Made by a program: the position numbers and the translations under genes
Assembly: GCF_016907755.1 (NCBI RefSeq)
Contig: NZ_JAFBCN010000001.1
Location: forward strand, 496,001 to 560,000
DNA from: Cellulosimicrobium cellulans
Lineage (GTDB): Bacteria; Actinomycetota; Actinomycetes; Actinomycetales; Cellulomonadaceae
DNA length: 64,000 nucleotides
Direction of reading: 5' to 3'
Notes under the pieces: generated by a model
Told to the model about the DNA's origin: nothing
What the model saw: only the letters and a program-made list of their open reading frames with translations
Database searches by the model: none
Shown here: positions 32,357 to 40,296 of the stretch, piece after piece
Layout of the letters: the number at the start of each line of letters is the position of its first letter
Numbering within the stretch: position 1 is the stretch's first letter

Positions 32357-33562
32357 GTGACGATCGACCAGGCGGGCGCGCAGTCCGCGGTGCGCCGCGG
32401 CACCAACCTGCCGCGGATGGGCGACTTCAACGAGTCCGTCATCCTCGACGCGATCCGGCGCGCGCCCGAGGGGCTGAGCCGCGTCGAGCTCGCCGGCGCG
32501 ACGGGCCTGTCGGCGCAGACCGTGTCGAACATCTGCCGCCGGCTCCTCGAGTCGGGCCTCGTCGCCGAGGCGGGCAAGAAGAGCGGCCGCGCGGGCAAGC
32601 CGCGCACGGTGCTGCAGATCGTGCCCGGCGGCCGGTACGCCCTCGGCGTCCACCTCGACCCGGCGGTGATCACGTACGTGGTGCTTGACCTCGCCGGGCG
32701 CGTCGTCCACAGCCTCCGGCGCCCCACGCCCGCGGTGGTCGACCAGGAGTCGACCATCGCCGCGATGGCCGAGACGATCGACGCCGTCATCGACGCGTCC
32801 GGCGCGGACCGGGACCGCATCCTCGGGCTCGGGATCGCCGTGCCGGGGCCGATCGACCTCGCGAGCGGGTCCGTCGTCGACCCGCCCCGCCTCGAGGGGT
32901 GGGGGCGCGTCCCGCTGCGCGACCGCCTCGCCGAGGCGACCGGGCTCCCCGTCCTCATGGACAAGGACGTCATCGCGGCCGCCGTCGCCGAGCGGTGGGC
33001 CGGTGCGGCGACGCACTCGGGCAACTTCCTCTTCTTCTACCTCGGCGCCGGGTCGGGCATGGGCGTGGTGGTCGACGACGTCGTGCTGCGCGGCGCGTCC
33101 GGCAACGCCGGCGAGGTCGGCGGCCTCGACGCGAACTGCACCACGCGTGCCCTGGTCAACGAGGCGGTCGCCGCCGGCGTGCTCGACGCCGTCCCCGGCC
33201 GCGGCCCGAGCGTCGAGGGGGAGCAGCTCGCCCGGCTCGTCGAGCTCGCGGCGGCGGGGGAGCGCGGCGCGCAGGTCATCATCGACCGCTGGGCGCGGCG
33301 CGTCGGCACGGGTGTCGCCGCGGCCGCGGCCCTCCTCGACTCCGAGCTCGTCGTGTTCGGCGGACCCAACTGGCCGCTGCTCTCGCGGCGGTTCTTCGCG
33401 ACGGTCGAGCCGATGATCTCCAGCTCGCCGTTCGTCGACAAGATGCACGACATCCGCGTCGTCAGCACGCACCTCGGCGAGGACGTCGGTGCCGTCGGCG
33501 CCGCCTGCCTCGTGCTCGACCAGACCCTCTCGCCCCAGCCCCAGGCCCTCCTCCTCGGCTGA
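32357..33562 (+). CDS. ROK-family transcriptional repressor
   Basis: A 401-residue DNA-binding ROK protein. The winged helix-turn-helix is at about 15-80 (NESVILDAIRRAPEGLSRVELAGATGLSAQTVSNICRRLLESGLV), followed by a sugar-kinase-like ROK domain. The zinc motif C-x-C-G-x2-G-C is reduced to GLDANCTTRALVNEA, so zinc binding and kinase activity are unlikely and a pure regulatory role is expected. GTG 32357 has AAGGAGG at a spacing of 6. It probably binds the matching sites at 30588-30603 and 38814-38829 and is released by a sugar from the substrate of the neighbouring enzymes. It is convergent with the export-cassette genes. Confidence 0.87.
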   Translation: MTIDQAGAQSAVRRGTNLPRMGDFNESVILDAIRRAPEGLSRVELAGATGLSAQTVSNICRRLLESGLVAEAGKKSGRAGKPRTVLQIVPGGRYALGVHLDPAVITYVVLDLAGRVVHSLRRPTPAVVDQESTIAAMAETIDAVIDASGADRDRILGLGIAVPGPIDLASGSVVDPPRLEGWGRVPLRDRLAEATGLPVLMDKDVIAAAVAERWAGAATHSGNFLFFYLGAGSGMGVVVDDVVLRGASGNAGEVGGLDANCTTRALVNEAVAAGVLDAVPGRGPSVEGEQLARLVELAAAGERGAQVIIDRWARRVGTGVAAAAALLDSELVVFGGPNWPLLSRRFFATVEPMISSSPFVDKMHDIRVVSTHLGEDVGAVGAACLVLDQTLSPQPQALLLG

Positions 33563-33585
33563 GGGCGAGGTCCGGCCGACCGAGG

Positions 33586-34623
33586 TCAGCGGTCCTTCGC
33601 GAGGTCCGTCGGGCGCCGGACAGCGAGGTCCGCGGTCGCGGCGAGGGTGACGACGGCCCAGGTCCCGGCGAGGACCAGGCCCCACAGGACGGGCGTCGTC
33701 GGATCGAGGTACCGGGCGTGGAGCGCGACGGCGGCCAGCGTCGTCGCCGTCGCGGCGACGCCCGCGACGAGAAGGGTCTCGAGCGCGACGAGGACGAGCA
33801 GCGAGCGTGCGGACGTGCCGGAGAGCCGGTACACGGCGAGCTCGCTCGCGCGCAGCCGGTACGTGACGGCGGTGGTGACGGCGCCCAGGAGCCCCAGGAG
33901 CACGGGCAGGAAGCGGCTCGGCCGGTCGAGGAACTCCTGCACCGGGTCGCTCGTCGCCCGCAGCGCCTCGGTGCCGACCACGGCGTTGCCGCTCACGTGC
34001 AGCGAGGCGATCTGGGTCGCGGCGACGTCGTCGAGGGCCACGAGGGGGTCGAGCACGACGACGCAGCGCTCGACCTGGGCGTCGTCGGGCCGGAGGGGCA
34101 CCGTCAGGGAACGGCCCGTCCCGACCCCCTCGCGCAGGGCCGGGGTCCGCGCGGAGTCGAGCGCCTCGTCGCCGACGAGCACGCGCTGGTCCGCGGGCCC
34201 GGTCCGGTCGAGCAGGCCCGCGCCGACGAGGGCGTCGACGTCGGCGAGCCCGGGGACGAGGGCGGTCGACGCACGCTGCACGGGGACGTCCGGCCCGACG
34301 GGCACGACGAGCGCGCTGCCGCCCGGGACGACCGCTCCCGCGGCCTCGACCCCCGGCGCTCCCGCGAGCGCCTCGCACGACGCGCGTGAGACGAGGGCGG
34401 GCTGGTCGGGGTTCGCCTGCACGTAGCTGACGACGCCGCGTCCGCGCTCGGCGAGGTCGTCCAGCTCGTCCTGGAGCGACGTGGTCTCGAGCGCGACGAA
34501 GGCCGCGGTGCCCGACCCGAGGACGACCGCCAGCGCGACCACGGGAAGCAGCCGGGCGGAGCGGCCGACGGTGTTGCGCAGGGCCTCGCGCGCGAGGTCG
34601 GCGACGCGCCAGCCGTCACGCAC
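33586..34623 (-). CDS. FtsX/MacB-like ABC permease of the secreted-peptide cassette
   Basis: A 345-residue membrane protein with the topology of FtsX/MacB permeases: one N-terminal helix (LLPVVALAVVLGSGTAAFVAL), an extracytoplasmic domain of about 190 residues, and three C-terminal helices (about 237-330). It contains two extracellular cysteines (SRASCEAL and VERCVVVL). Such permeases do not move substrate through a channel; they transmit ATP-driven motion to periplasmic or extracytoplasmic partners. GTG 34623 overlaps the ATPase gene by 8 nt. It is the last gene of the five-gene minus-strand cassette. Confidence 0.75.
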   Translation of the reverse strand: MRDGWRVADLAREALRNTVGRSARLLPVVALAVVLGSGTAAFVALETTSLQDELDDLAERGRGVVSYVQANPDQPALVSRASCEALAGAPGVEAAGAVVPGGSALVVPVGPDVPVQRASTALVPGLADVDALVGAGLLDRTGPADQRVLVGDEALDSARTPALREGVGTGRSLTVPLRPDDAQVERCVVVLDPLVALDDVAATQIASLHVSGNAVVGTEALRATSDPVQEFLDRPSRFLPVLLGLLGAVTTAVTYRLRASELAVYRLSGTSARSLLVLVALETLLVAGVAATATTLAAVALHARYLDPTTPVLWGLVLAGTWAVVTLAATADLAVRRPTDLAKDR

Positions 34624-35251
34624 GGACGACCGCCTGGGGCCGCAGCGGGACCGTCGCGTCGGCGGCGGCGACGAGCGTGGGGTCGTGGGTCGCGACGACG
34701 ATCGTCGCGTGCGACACGAGTGCGGCGAGGATCCGGGCCACGAGCTCGGTGTTGGCGGCGTCGAGGTTCGCCGACGGCTCGTCGGCGAGGATGAGCTCCT
34801 TGCCCGACGCGAGGGCGCGCGCGAGCGCGACCCGTTGGAGCTCGCCGCCGGACAGGCGCCGGGCCTGGTCGCCCTCCCGGTCCGCGAGCCCGACCTGGTC
34901 GAGCGCGGCGCGCGCGGTCTCCCGGGCCTCTCGTCGGGGGCGGCCCGCCGCGAGCGGCGCGACGAGGACGTTGTCGAGGACCGAGCGGCGCCCCAGCGCG
35001 TTGGAGCCCTGGGGTACCCAGGCGACGACGCCGGGCGAGGGCGGCCTGGCCGACCCGTCGGGTCCGTGGAGCTCGATGCGGCCCGTCGCGAGTCGTTGGT
35101 ACCCCGCGACAGCGGCGAGCAGCGACGACTTGCCGCTCCCCGAAGGTCCGACGAGCGCGGTGACGCGCGCGGGCTCGAACGTCGCGGTCAGCCCGGAGAA
35201 CACCGGGACGGGCCCGAACGCGATGGCGGCGTCGATCACGTCCACGCGCAC
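34616..35251 (-). CDS. ABC ATPase of the secreted-peptide cassette (LolD/MacB type)
   Basis: A compact 211-residue ATPase, the length of LolD/MacB nucleotide-binding domains. It has Walker A GPSGSGKSS, signature LSGGELQR, Walker B LILADEPSANLD and H-loop VVATHD. The Q-loop reads WVPQGSNALG. It starts 4 nt after the stop of the adaptor gene and overlaps the permease gene, so subunit stoichiometry is set by coupling. It presumably dimerises under two copies of the FtsX-like permease. Confidence 0.9.
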   Translation of the reverse strand: MRVDVIDAAIAFGPVPVFSGLTATFEPARVTALVGPSGSGKSSLLAAVAGYQRLATGRIELHGPDGSARPPSPGVVAWVPQGSNALGRRSVLDNVLVAPLAAGRPRREARETARAALDQVGLADREGDQARRLSGGELQRVALARALASGKELILADEPSANLDAANTELVARILAALVSHATIVVATHDPTLVAAADATVPLRPQAVVRA

Positions 35252-35255
35252 GCCG

Positions 35256-36353
35256 CTACCCGCACCCTGACGTACCGGTGGCCTGCGTCGCGTCGCGCAG
35301 CACGCGGGAGCCGACGAGGTCGGCGTCGACGAGCACCGTGGCGAGCTCGTTCCCGGGTTCCGCGACCTCGAGCCGGCGGGGCTGCGCCGCGGCCGTGGAG
35401 CCGTCGCTCAACAGGACGCACGTCGCGCCGTCGTGGTCCACGCGCACGGCCGTCGAGGGGACGGCGCCGCGCTCCGCCGGGTCCTGGAGCGCGAGGATCG
35501 CCCCCCGGTAGCGCACCGTCGACGTCGACTCGTCGGCGATCCGCTCGAGCGTGCCCGCGGCCGCGGCCTCCTCGAGCGCCGCCACGACGCCGTCCAGCTC
35601 GGCGCCCTGGGGCGACGCGCTCGACATCGGTACCTCGACCTCGCCCAGGCGCAGCACGACCGGCTCCCGAGCGAGCCGGCCGAGACCGCCGCCCTCGGCG
35701 ATCGAGGCCACGGTCAGCGCTTCCACGGGCTGCGAGCCCTCCAGCACCGCGTCGCCCGCCTCGACCCGGTCCCCCAGGCCGACGAGCGGACCGGTGACCG
35801 CCGGCACCGAGTCGTCGACCCGCACGACGTACGAGAGGCGGAACTCCCCGTCCCGGGGAACCCCGAGGCGCTCCTGGAGCGCCCGGACCGCCTCGCGCGT
35901 CGCCGGGCCGAAGCGGTCGTCGACGCCGACCGCGTCCAGGTACCCGAGCGACACGAGGTAGTCCCCGAGCGCGCGCACGTCCGTCCCGCGGTCACCCAGG
36001 CGCAGGTCGCGCCACAGAGGGCTGCCGCGGTACGCGAGCACGTCGACGCCGTCGACGGCGAACAGCGCCTGCCCGGCCTCGACGGGACCCGCCTCGGTGA
36101 GCGCGGTGACGACTCCCCCCGCGGGAGCGCGGACCTCGGGAGCCACGGCGCGCACCGTCGCGACCTCGACCGCGGTCCGTCCGTCGTCGGAACGGGCGCC
36201 GACCTCGACGACCGTCGGCGCCGGCACCGCGACGCTCCGCTCCTCCGCGGCGTCGACGAGCGGGAACGCCACGGCGACCGCGACCACGGGCACGGCCCAC
36301 AGCGCCACCAACGGCGCCAAGCGCACCCAGCCACGGGACCGGTCGCTCCTCAC
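35256..36353 (-). CDS. MacA/HlyD-like adaptor with an inserted peptidoglycan-binding domain
   Basis: A 365-residue protein: one N-terminal membrane helix (APLVALWAVPVVAVAVAFPLV), a half lipoyl-like segment (VRAPAGGVVTALTEAGPVEAGQALFAVDG), a PG_binding_1 domain (about 115-165; LRLGDRGTDVRALGDYLVSLGYL and FGPATREAVRALQERLGV), then a beta-rich region completing an adaptor-like fold. Membrane-fusion-type adaptors with a wall-binding insert occur in Gram-positive ABC systems related to MacAB and YknXYZ. GTG 36353 overlaps the lipoprotein stop (GTGA). It would connect the ABC complex to the cell wall. Confidence 0.8.
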   Translation of the reverse strand: MRSDRSRGWVRLAPLVALWAVPVVAVAVAFPLVDAAEERSVAVPAPTVVEVGARSDDGRTAVEVATVRAVAPEVRAPAGGVVTALTEAGPVEAGQALFAVDGVDVLAYRGSPLWRDLRLGDRGTDVRALGDYLVSLGYLDAVGVDDRFGPATREAVRALQERLGVPRDGEFRLSYVVRVDDSVPAVTGPLVGLGDRVEAGDAVLEGSQPVEALTVASIAEGGGLGRLAREPVVLRLGEVEVPMSSASPQGAELDGVVAALEEAAAAGTLERIADESTSTVRYRGAILALQDPAERGAVPSTAVRVDHDGATCVLLSDGSTAAAQPRRLEVAEPGNELATVLVDADLVGSRVLRDATQATGTSGCG

Positions 36354-36865
36354 AGGGCGTCGTACTCCGCGACGCACGCCGCCTCGTCCAGCCCGGCACC
36401 GGTCACGGCGCGCTGCGCCTCCGCGAGCGTCGACGGGACGCCCAGCCCACGCTCCTGCAGGCAGTACCTCAGGGCGTCCAGCAGCGACGTCTCCTCCTGG
36501 TTCGAGGTCTGCCAGACGACGTCGACGAACCTGAGGTCACGGTCGTAGCAGGTCTTCTCGACGCCGGAGTCGACCGCCTCGGCCGGGATCCCGCCCTGCC
36601 ACACCACCCCGACGAGCTCGACGTCCCGCAGCTCGTAACCCTCAGCGCGCAGACACGCCCGAAATCTCTCGAACCCCGCCGTGTACTCGTCCTGGGACAC
36701 CTCGCCGTCCATCAGCGCCTCGCGCTGCTCCGGACCAGCCGAGGAGAGGTCCTCGTCGGCGTTGATCGCGTCGAAGTGCGGGATGTCGTCGGAGCCGGTG
36801 CCGCCGCAACCTGACACCAGCAGCGCTCCCAGGAGCGCGCCGGCGCGACGGGACGAGCGTGCCAT
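36350..36865 (-). CDS. Small cysteine-rich lipoprotein of the secreted-peptide cassette
   Basis: A 171-residue lipoprotein with lipobox VSGC (Cys 20). The mature part contains four more cysteines (FRACLRAEG, KTCYDRDL, LRYCLQERG, EAACVAEYD), enough for two disulfides, and is mainly helical and acidic. I do not recognise a family. ATG 36865 shares its A with the stop of the peptide gene, so it is translationally coupled to it. The position right after the secreted protein suggests an immunity or accessory lipoprotein, by analogy with bacteriocin loci; this is inference. Confidence 0.75.
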   Translation of the reverse strand: MARSSRRAGALLGALLVSGCGGTGSDDIPHFDAINADEDLSSAGPEQREALMDGEVSQDEYTAGFERFRACLRAEGYELRDVELVGVVWQGGIPAEAVDSGVEKTCYDRDLRFVDVVWQTSNQEETSLLDALRYCLQERGLGVPSTLAEAQRAVTGAGLDEAACVAEYDAL

Positions 36866-37209
36866 CACACGTTGGTCGTGAACACGCCGGTACCGGCACC
36901 GCTGTGCTGGGCCTGGGTGAAGTTCGTGCCGGTCCGCTTGGCGATCGCGTTGGATCCGCTCTTGTAGGTCCAGGTCGTCCACGACGCGCCGCCCATGTGG
37001 GCGTAGTAGCCCCGGACGCCGACCGTGCCGCAGTTGCCGCTCGCTGCGGACTGCACGGTCGACGAGTTCGACGCCCCGAAGACCTCGCCACCTGTGCTGC
37101 ACAGCCGTGACGCCAGTCCGGCGGACGCGGGGGCCGCCGTCGAGACCATCAGCCCCACCGAGACCGCCACCGCAAGGAGCGCCGAGGCCCCCTTCGTTCC
37201 CTTGCGCAT
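36865..37209 (-). CDS. Small secreted two-cysteine protein, bacteriocin-like
   Basis: A 114-residue protein with a clear Sec signal peptide (1-30, ending APASA) and an 84-residue mature part rich in Gly, Ser, Thr and Asn. It has exactly two cysteines (mature positions 7 and 30), probably one disulfide, and an aromatic segment YYAHMGGASWTTWTYKSG. The layout (signal peptide, small polar product, ABC genes downstream) recalls lactococcin-972-type loci, but the diagnostic lactococcin-972 residues are not evident, so I leave it unassigned. ATG 37209 or GTG 37212 may be used; both follow GAGGGG. The gene and its 5' region are less GC-rich than the neighbours. It heads the five-gene cassette. Confidence 0.75.
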   Translation of the reverse strand: MRKGTKGASALLAVAVSVGLMVSTAAPASAGLASRLCSTGGEVFGASNSSTVQSAASGNCGTVGVRGYYAHMGGASWTTWTYKSGSNAIAKRTGTNFTQAQHSGAGTGVFTTNV

Positions 37210-37361
37210 CACTGTTTCCCCTCAACATTCGTCGTCGAACATCGGACAGTGGTGCTCAAGGTAGGGGCACCGCCGATATTGCGCAACCCCGGAAAACAAA
37301 ACACCGGATCCGGATGTGGCGCGCGGCTCCGCAGGTCAGAGCCATCGTGGCCGCCGCCGCG

Positions 37362-38711
37362 TCAGGCGCGGTGGGCGCTGCCGTCGGTGGCACGCAGGAG
37401 CGCCCAGCGGTCGTGCTCGAGCGGGGCGCCGACGGGGTACTTCCGCGCCGCGGCCTCGTCGAAGTCGACGCCGAGGCCGGGGGCCTCGGGCGCGAGCAGG
37501 TGGCCGTCGGTCGGGACGGGTGCGCCGGGGAATACCTCGAGCGTGGCGTCGCGGAAGGTCGCCGCCTCCTGGACGCCGAACGCGGGGGAGGAGATGTTGA
37601 GCGCCATGTTGGCCGCCATCCCGACGGGCGTGACGTCGCCCGGCCCGTGCGGCGCGGTGCGCACCCCGAACATCTCGCACACGGCGACGAGCTTGCGCGT
37701 GGGCGTGAGCCCGCCGAGCGTGGGGATGCGGATGCGCGCGAAGTCGATCGACCGGCCCGCGACCAGCGGGAGGTAGGCGCGGGGGTCGTGGTAGAGCTCG
37801 CCGACGGCGAGGGGCGTGGTGCCGGCGGCGCGCAGCTCGGGGAAGTGGGCGGCGTCCTCGGGCGCGAGCGCGTCCTCGAGGAAGAACAGGTGGGCGTCCT
37901 CGACGGCGCGCACGAACTGCCGCGCCTCGGCGGGGGTCATGCGCTCGTGGGCGTCGTGGAGCAGCTCGACGTCGGGACCGACGCGGTCGCGCACGTCGGC
38001 GAGGATGCCGGGCACGTGGCGCAGGTAGGCGAGCGTGTCCCAGCGGTCGGTGCGTGCCCGACGCCGCGCGGCCTCGGCCTCGTCGCGGGGTGCGGTGCCG
38101 TAGGTGTCGCGGCCGGGGACGGCGACCTGGACGCGCACGTGCCGGTAGCCGCGCTCGACGGCGGCGAGGACCTTCTCGGCGACCTCGGCGGCGTCGGCGC
38201 CGTCGACGTGCGTGTACGCGTCGGCGTACGCGCGGGCCTTGCCGCCGAGGAGCTGGTGGACGGGGAGCCCGGCGACCTTGCCCTTGAGGTCCCAGAGCGC
38301 GACGTCGACCGCGGCGAGCGCGTTGTGCTCGATCGAGCCGCCGCGCCAGTAGCCGCTGTTGAGCAGCAGGCGGTGGAGGTCCTCGATGTCCGAGGGGTCG
38401 CGACCCACGAGCATCGGGCCGAGGTACTCGTCGACCACGGTGCGCGTCGCGAGGGGGCGCTGCGGGTCGCTGCCGTCGCCGAGCCCGTAGAGGCCGGGCT
38501 GGTTGGTCTCGACCCGCACCACGACGTACGGGCAGCCCTGCGGGCCCGTGAGGAACGTGCGCACCGCGGTGATCCGCAGGCCCTCGTCGCCGGCGCCCGA
38601 GTGCTCGGGAGTCCACGGCGCGGGGGCCAGGACCTCGCGGACGACCTCGGTCCCGACCTCGGGAAGGTCGGCTCCGGTGCCGTCCGTGCCGGGCTGCTGC
38701 GCTGCTGTCAT
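37362..38711 (-). CDS. Enolase-superfamily sugar-acid dehydratase (mannonate-dehydratase-like)
   Basis: A 449-residue enolase-superfamily protein with an N-terminal capping domain and a mandelate-racemase-like barrel. Seen: GYWRGGSIEHNALAAVDVALWDLKGK, metal-ligand segments LLHDAHERMTPAE (Asp), FFLEDALAPED (Glu) and PLAVGELYHDP (Glu), and the catalytic His segment TAPHGPGDVTPVG. This pattern matches the ManD/RspA branch, which dehydrates D-mannonate or D-gluconate to 2-keto-3-deoxygluconate, sometimes at low rate. The N-terminal 30 residues are an extra tail. ATG 38711 follows GAGGT. It is divergent from the transporter operon, and the operator at 38814 lies between. An SDR in that operon could make its acid substrate. 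Confidence 0.87.
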   Translation of the reverse strand: MTAAQQPGTDGTGADLPEVGTEVVREVLAPAPWTPEHSGAGDEGLRITAVRTFLTGPQGCPYVVVRVETNQPGLYGLGDGSDPQRPLATRTVVDEYLGPMLVGRDPSDIEDLHRLLLNSGYWRGGSIEHNALAAVDVALWDLKGKVAGLPVHQLLGGKARAYADAYTHVDGADAAEVAEKVLAAVERGYRHVRVQVAVPGRDTYGTAPRDEAEAARRRARTDRWDTLAYLRHVPGILADVRDRVGPDVELLHDAHERMTPAEARQFVRAVEDAHLFFLEDALAPEDAAHFPELRAAGTTPLAVGELYHDPRAYLPLVAGRSIDFARIRIPTLGGLTPTRKLVAVCEMFGVRTAPHGPGDVTPVGMAANMALNISSPAFGVQEAATFRDATLEVFPGAPVPTDGHLLAPEAPGLGVDFDEAAARKYPVGAPLEHDRWALLRATDGSAHRA

Positions 38712-38802
38712 CGGTGACCTCGTTCCGCGGGTTCGGGAGTGCGCGGGACGGTCCGCGCGACGGTGGACGGGGCCGGGACAACGGGGTGTCCGGTCGCCGT
38801 CG

Positions 38803-38832
38803 TTGACACTGTACATCGAATTGATTTATGTT
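38803..38832 (+). promoter_or_regulatory. Promoter of the 38.9-kb sugar operon with ROK-type operator
   Basis: TTGACA (38803-38808), 18-bp spacer and TATGTT (38827-38832) form a strong candidate promoter. The operator CATCGAATTGATTTAT (38814-38829) fills the spacer and overlaps the -10. It matches the site in the GH39 promoter in 13 of 16 positions, so both are probably controlled by the same ROK repressor. The divergent enolase gene may share the site. Confidence 0.65.
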
Positions 38833-38883
38833 TCCGGAACCGCGACGCTGCCCCGGCGTCGCCCGTGGACCGAGAGGCTTCCC

Positions 38884-40296
38884 GTGAACCGACACCGACG
38901 TCGTCCGTTCCCCGCCCGCATCACCGCGACCATCGCCACCTCCGCCCTGCTCGCCGGCGCGCTCGCCGCGTGCAGCGGGCCGGCCGGTGGCGGCGGCAAC
39001 GGCGGCGGCTCCGGCGAGGGCGACCCTGACAGCCTGACCATGTGGACCTTCAAGCAGTCCCACGTCGAGCCCCTCCAGAACGCCGCGAAGACGTTCGAGG
39101 AGGAGACCGGGATCTCGGTCGACGTGCAGGCGTACACCCCCGACGACGCGTTCATCACCAAGGTGCAGGCGGCCGCGCAGACGGGCGACCTGCCCGACGT
39201 CATGGAGGTCCACACGCACGGCGACGACTTCACGTTCGGGGGCGCCGGGCTGCTCGAGGACCTGTCCGACGACGTCGACGACGACTGGAGCTCGCGCTTC
39301 CTGCCCGCCGTCGCGGAGGACGGGACCGTCACCCCGGCGTACTACGAGCAGTCGCTCGCCGAGGGCTCCAAGACCGCCGGGATCGAGGAGGGCCAGCGGT
39401 TCTCCGTGCCCTTCACGATCGGGACGTTCGGCATCGTCTACGCCAACAAGGAGCGCCTCGAGGCGGCGGGGGTCACCGAGGCCCCGAAGACCTGGGAGGA
39501 GTTCGTCGCGGCGCTCGACGCCGTCAAGCAGACGAACCCCGACGACGGCGGCGTGAGCATCGGCTTCCAGTCCTCCACGACGGGCCTCGAGTGGCTCATG
39601 CAGCCGATGGCCTACGGCCAGCTCGGCAAGGACGACTTCGGCGCCCTGTTCGGCCAGGACCCGGCCAAGAACTTCGCGTCGCCCAACGGCGTCAAGGTGC
39701 TGGAGACCTACAACCAGATCCAGCCGTACTGGATGCCGGGCACGCAGTCGCTGACGATCGACGACGCGGACATCGCGTTCGCGCAGGGCAAGTCGACGTT
39801 CGACATCGGCGGCACGTTCACCCTCGCCTTCCTCGCGCAGAACGGGATGGACGCCGAGAACATCGTGACCTTCCCGGTCCCGGCCCCCGAGGGCGGTGCG
39901 ATCGACGACCTCCAGCTCGCCCCGTTCGGCCTCACCGGCCTGTCGGTCTCCGCGACCACGGGCAACAAGGACGGCGCGCTCCAGTGGATCAAGTACCTGT
40001 CCGAGCAGGACGTGGCGGCCACGTTCGCGAAGGACGCCCTCGACGTCCCGCCGGTCGACCTCGGCGACGACCCGTCCTCGACGGTCGGCCCGGTCCTCGG
40101 CGCGATGATCGGCGCGTTCGGCGAGGGCGAGAACGCCTACAACCCCGGTGACACGTCGTACCGCCCCGCGGCGTACGACGCGGCCCAGGTGGGCGACGCC
40201 GTCATGGAGCTGACACCGCTCGCGACGCAGGACGTCGCAGCCGTCTCGACGACCGTGGCGACGCTCATCGACACGTTCTGGTCGCAGTCGAAGTGA
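38884..40296 (+). CDS. CUT1-type sugar ABC substrate-binding lipoprotein
   Basis: A 470-residue binding lipoprotein of SBP_bac_1 type: signal peptide with lipobox LAAC (Cys 30), a Gly/Ser linker, then the two-lobe fold (SLTMWTFKQSHVEPLQNAAKTFEEETG at the start of the N-lobe, FSVPFTIGTFGIVYANKE near 160). CUT1 systems import oligosaccharides and glycosides. GTG 38884 follows GAGAGG. It is the first gene of an operon with two permeases (GTGA and TGATG overlaps) but no ATPase, so it probably uses a shared MsmK/UgpC-type ATPase encoded elsewhere. Confidence 0.9.
   Translation: MNRHRRRPFPARITATIATSALLAGALAACSGPAGGGGNGGGSGEGDPDSLTMWTFKQSHVEPLQNAAKTFEEETGISVDVQAYTPDDAFITKVQAAAQTGDLPDVMEVHTHGDDFTFGGAGLLEDLSDDVDDDWSSRFLPAVAEDGTVTPAYYEQSLAEGSKTAGIEEGQRFSVPFTIGTFGIVYANKERLEAAGVTEAPKTWEEFVAALDAVKQTNPDDGGVSIGFQSSTTGLEWLMQPMAYGQLGKDDFGALFGQDPAKNFASPNGVKVLETYNQIQPYWMPGTQSLTIDDADIAFAQGKSTFDIGGTFTLAFLAQNGMDAENIVTFPVPAPEGGAIDDLQLAPFGLTGLSVSATTGNKDGALQWIKYLSEQDVAATFAKDALDVPPVDLGDDPSSTVGPVLGAMIGAFGEGENAYNPGDTSYRPAAYDAAQVGDAVMELTPLATQDVAAVSTTVATLIDTFWSQSK

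Noticed and set aside
36865-37209. Calling the small secreted protein a lactococcin-972 family bacteriocin
   Set aside because: The genomic layout and size fit, but the typical Trp/His/Tyr pattern of that family is not evident, and the two cysteines are atypical. I kept a general bacteriocin-like call.
37293-37313. Possible terminator after the enolase gene: CCGGATCCGG followed on the minus strand by a T-rich tract
   Set aside because: The palindrome has no room for a stable loop and the T-rich tract is interrupted. It could equally be part of the peptide gene's promoter region.
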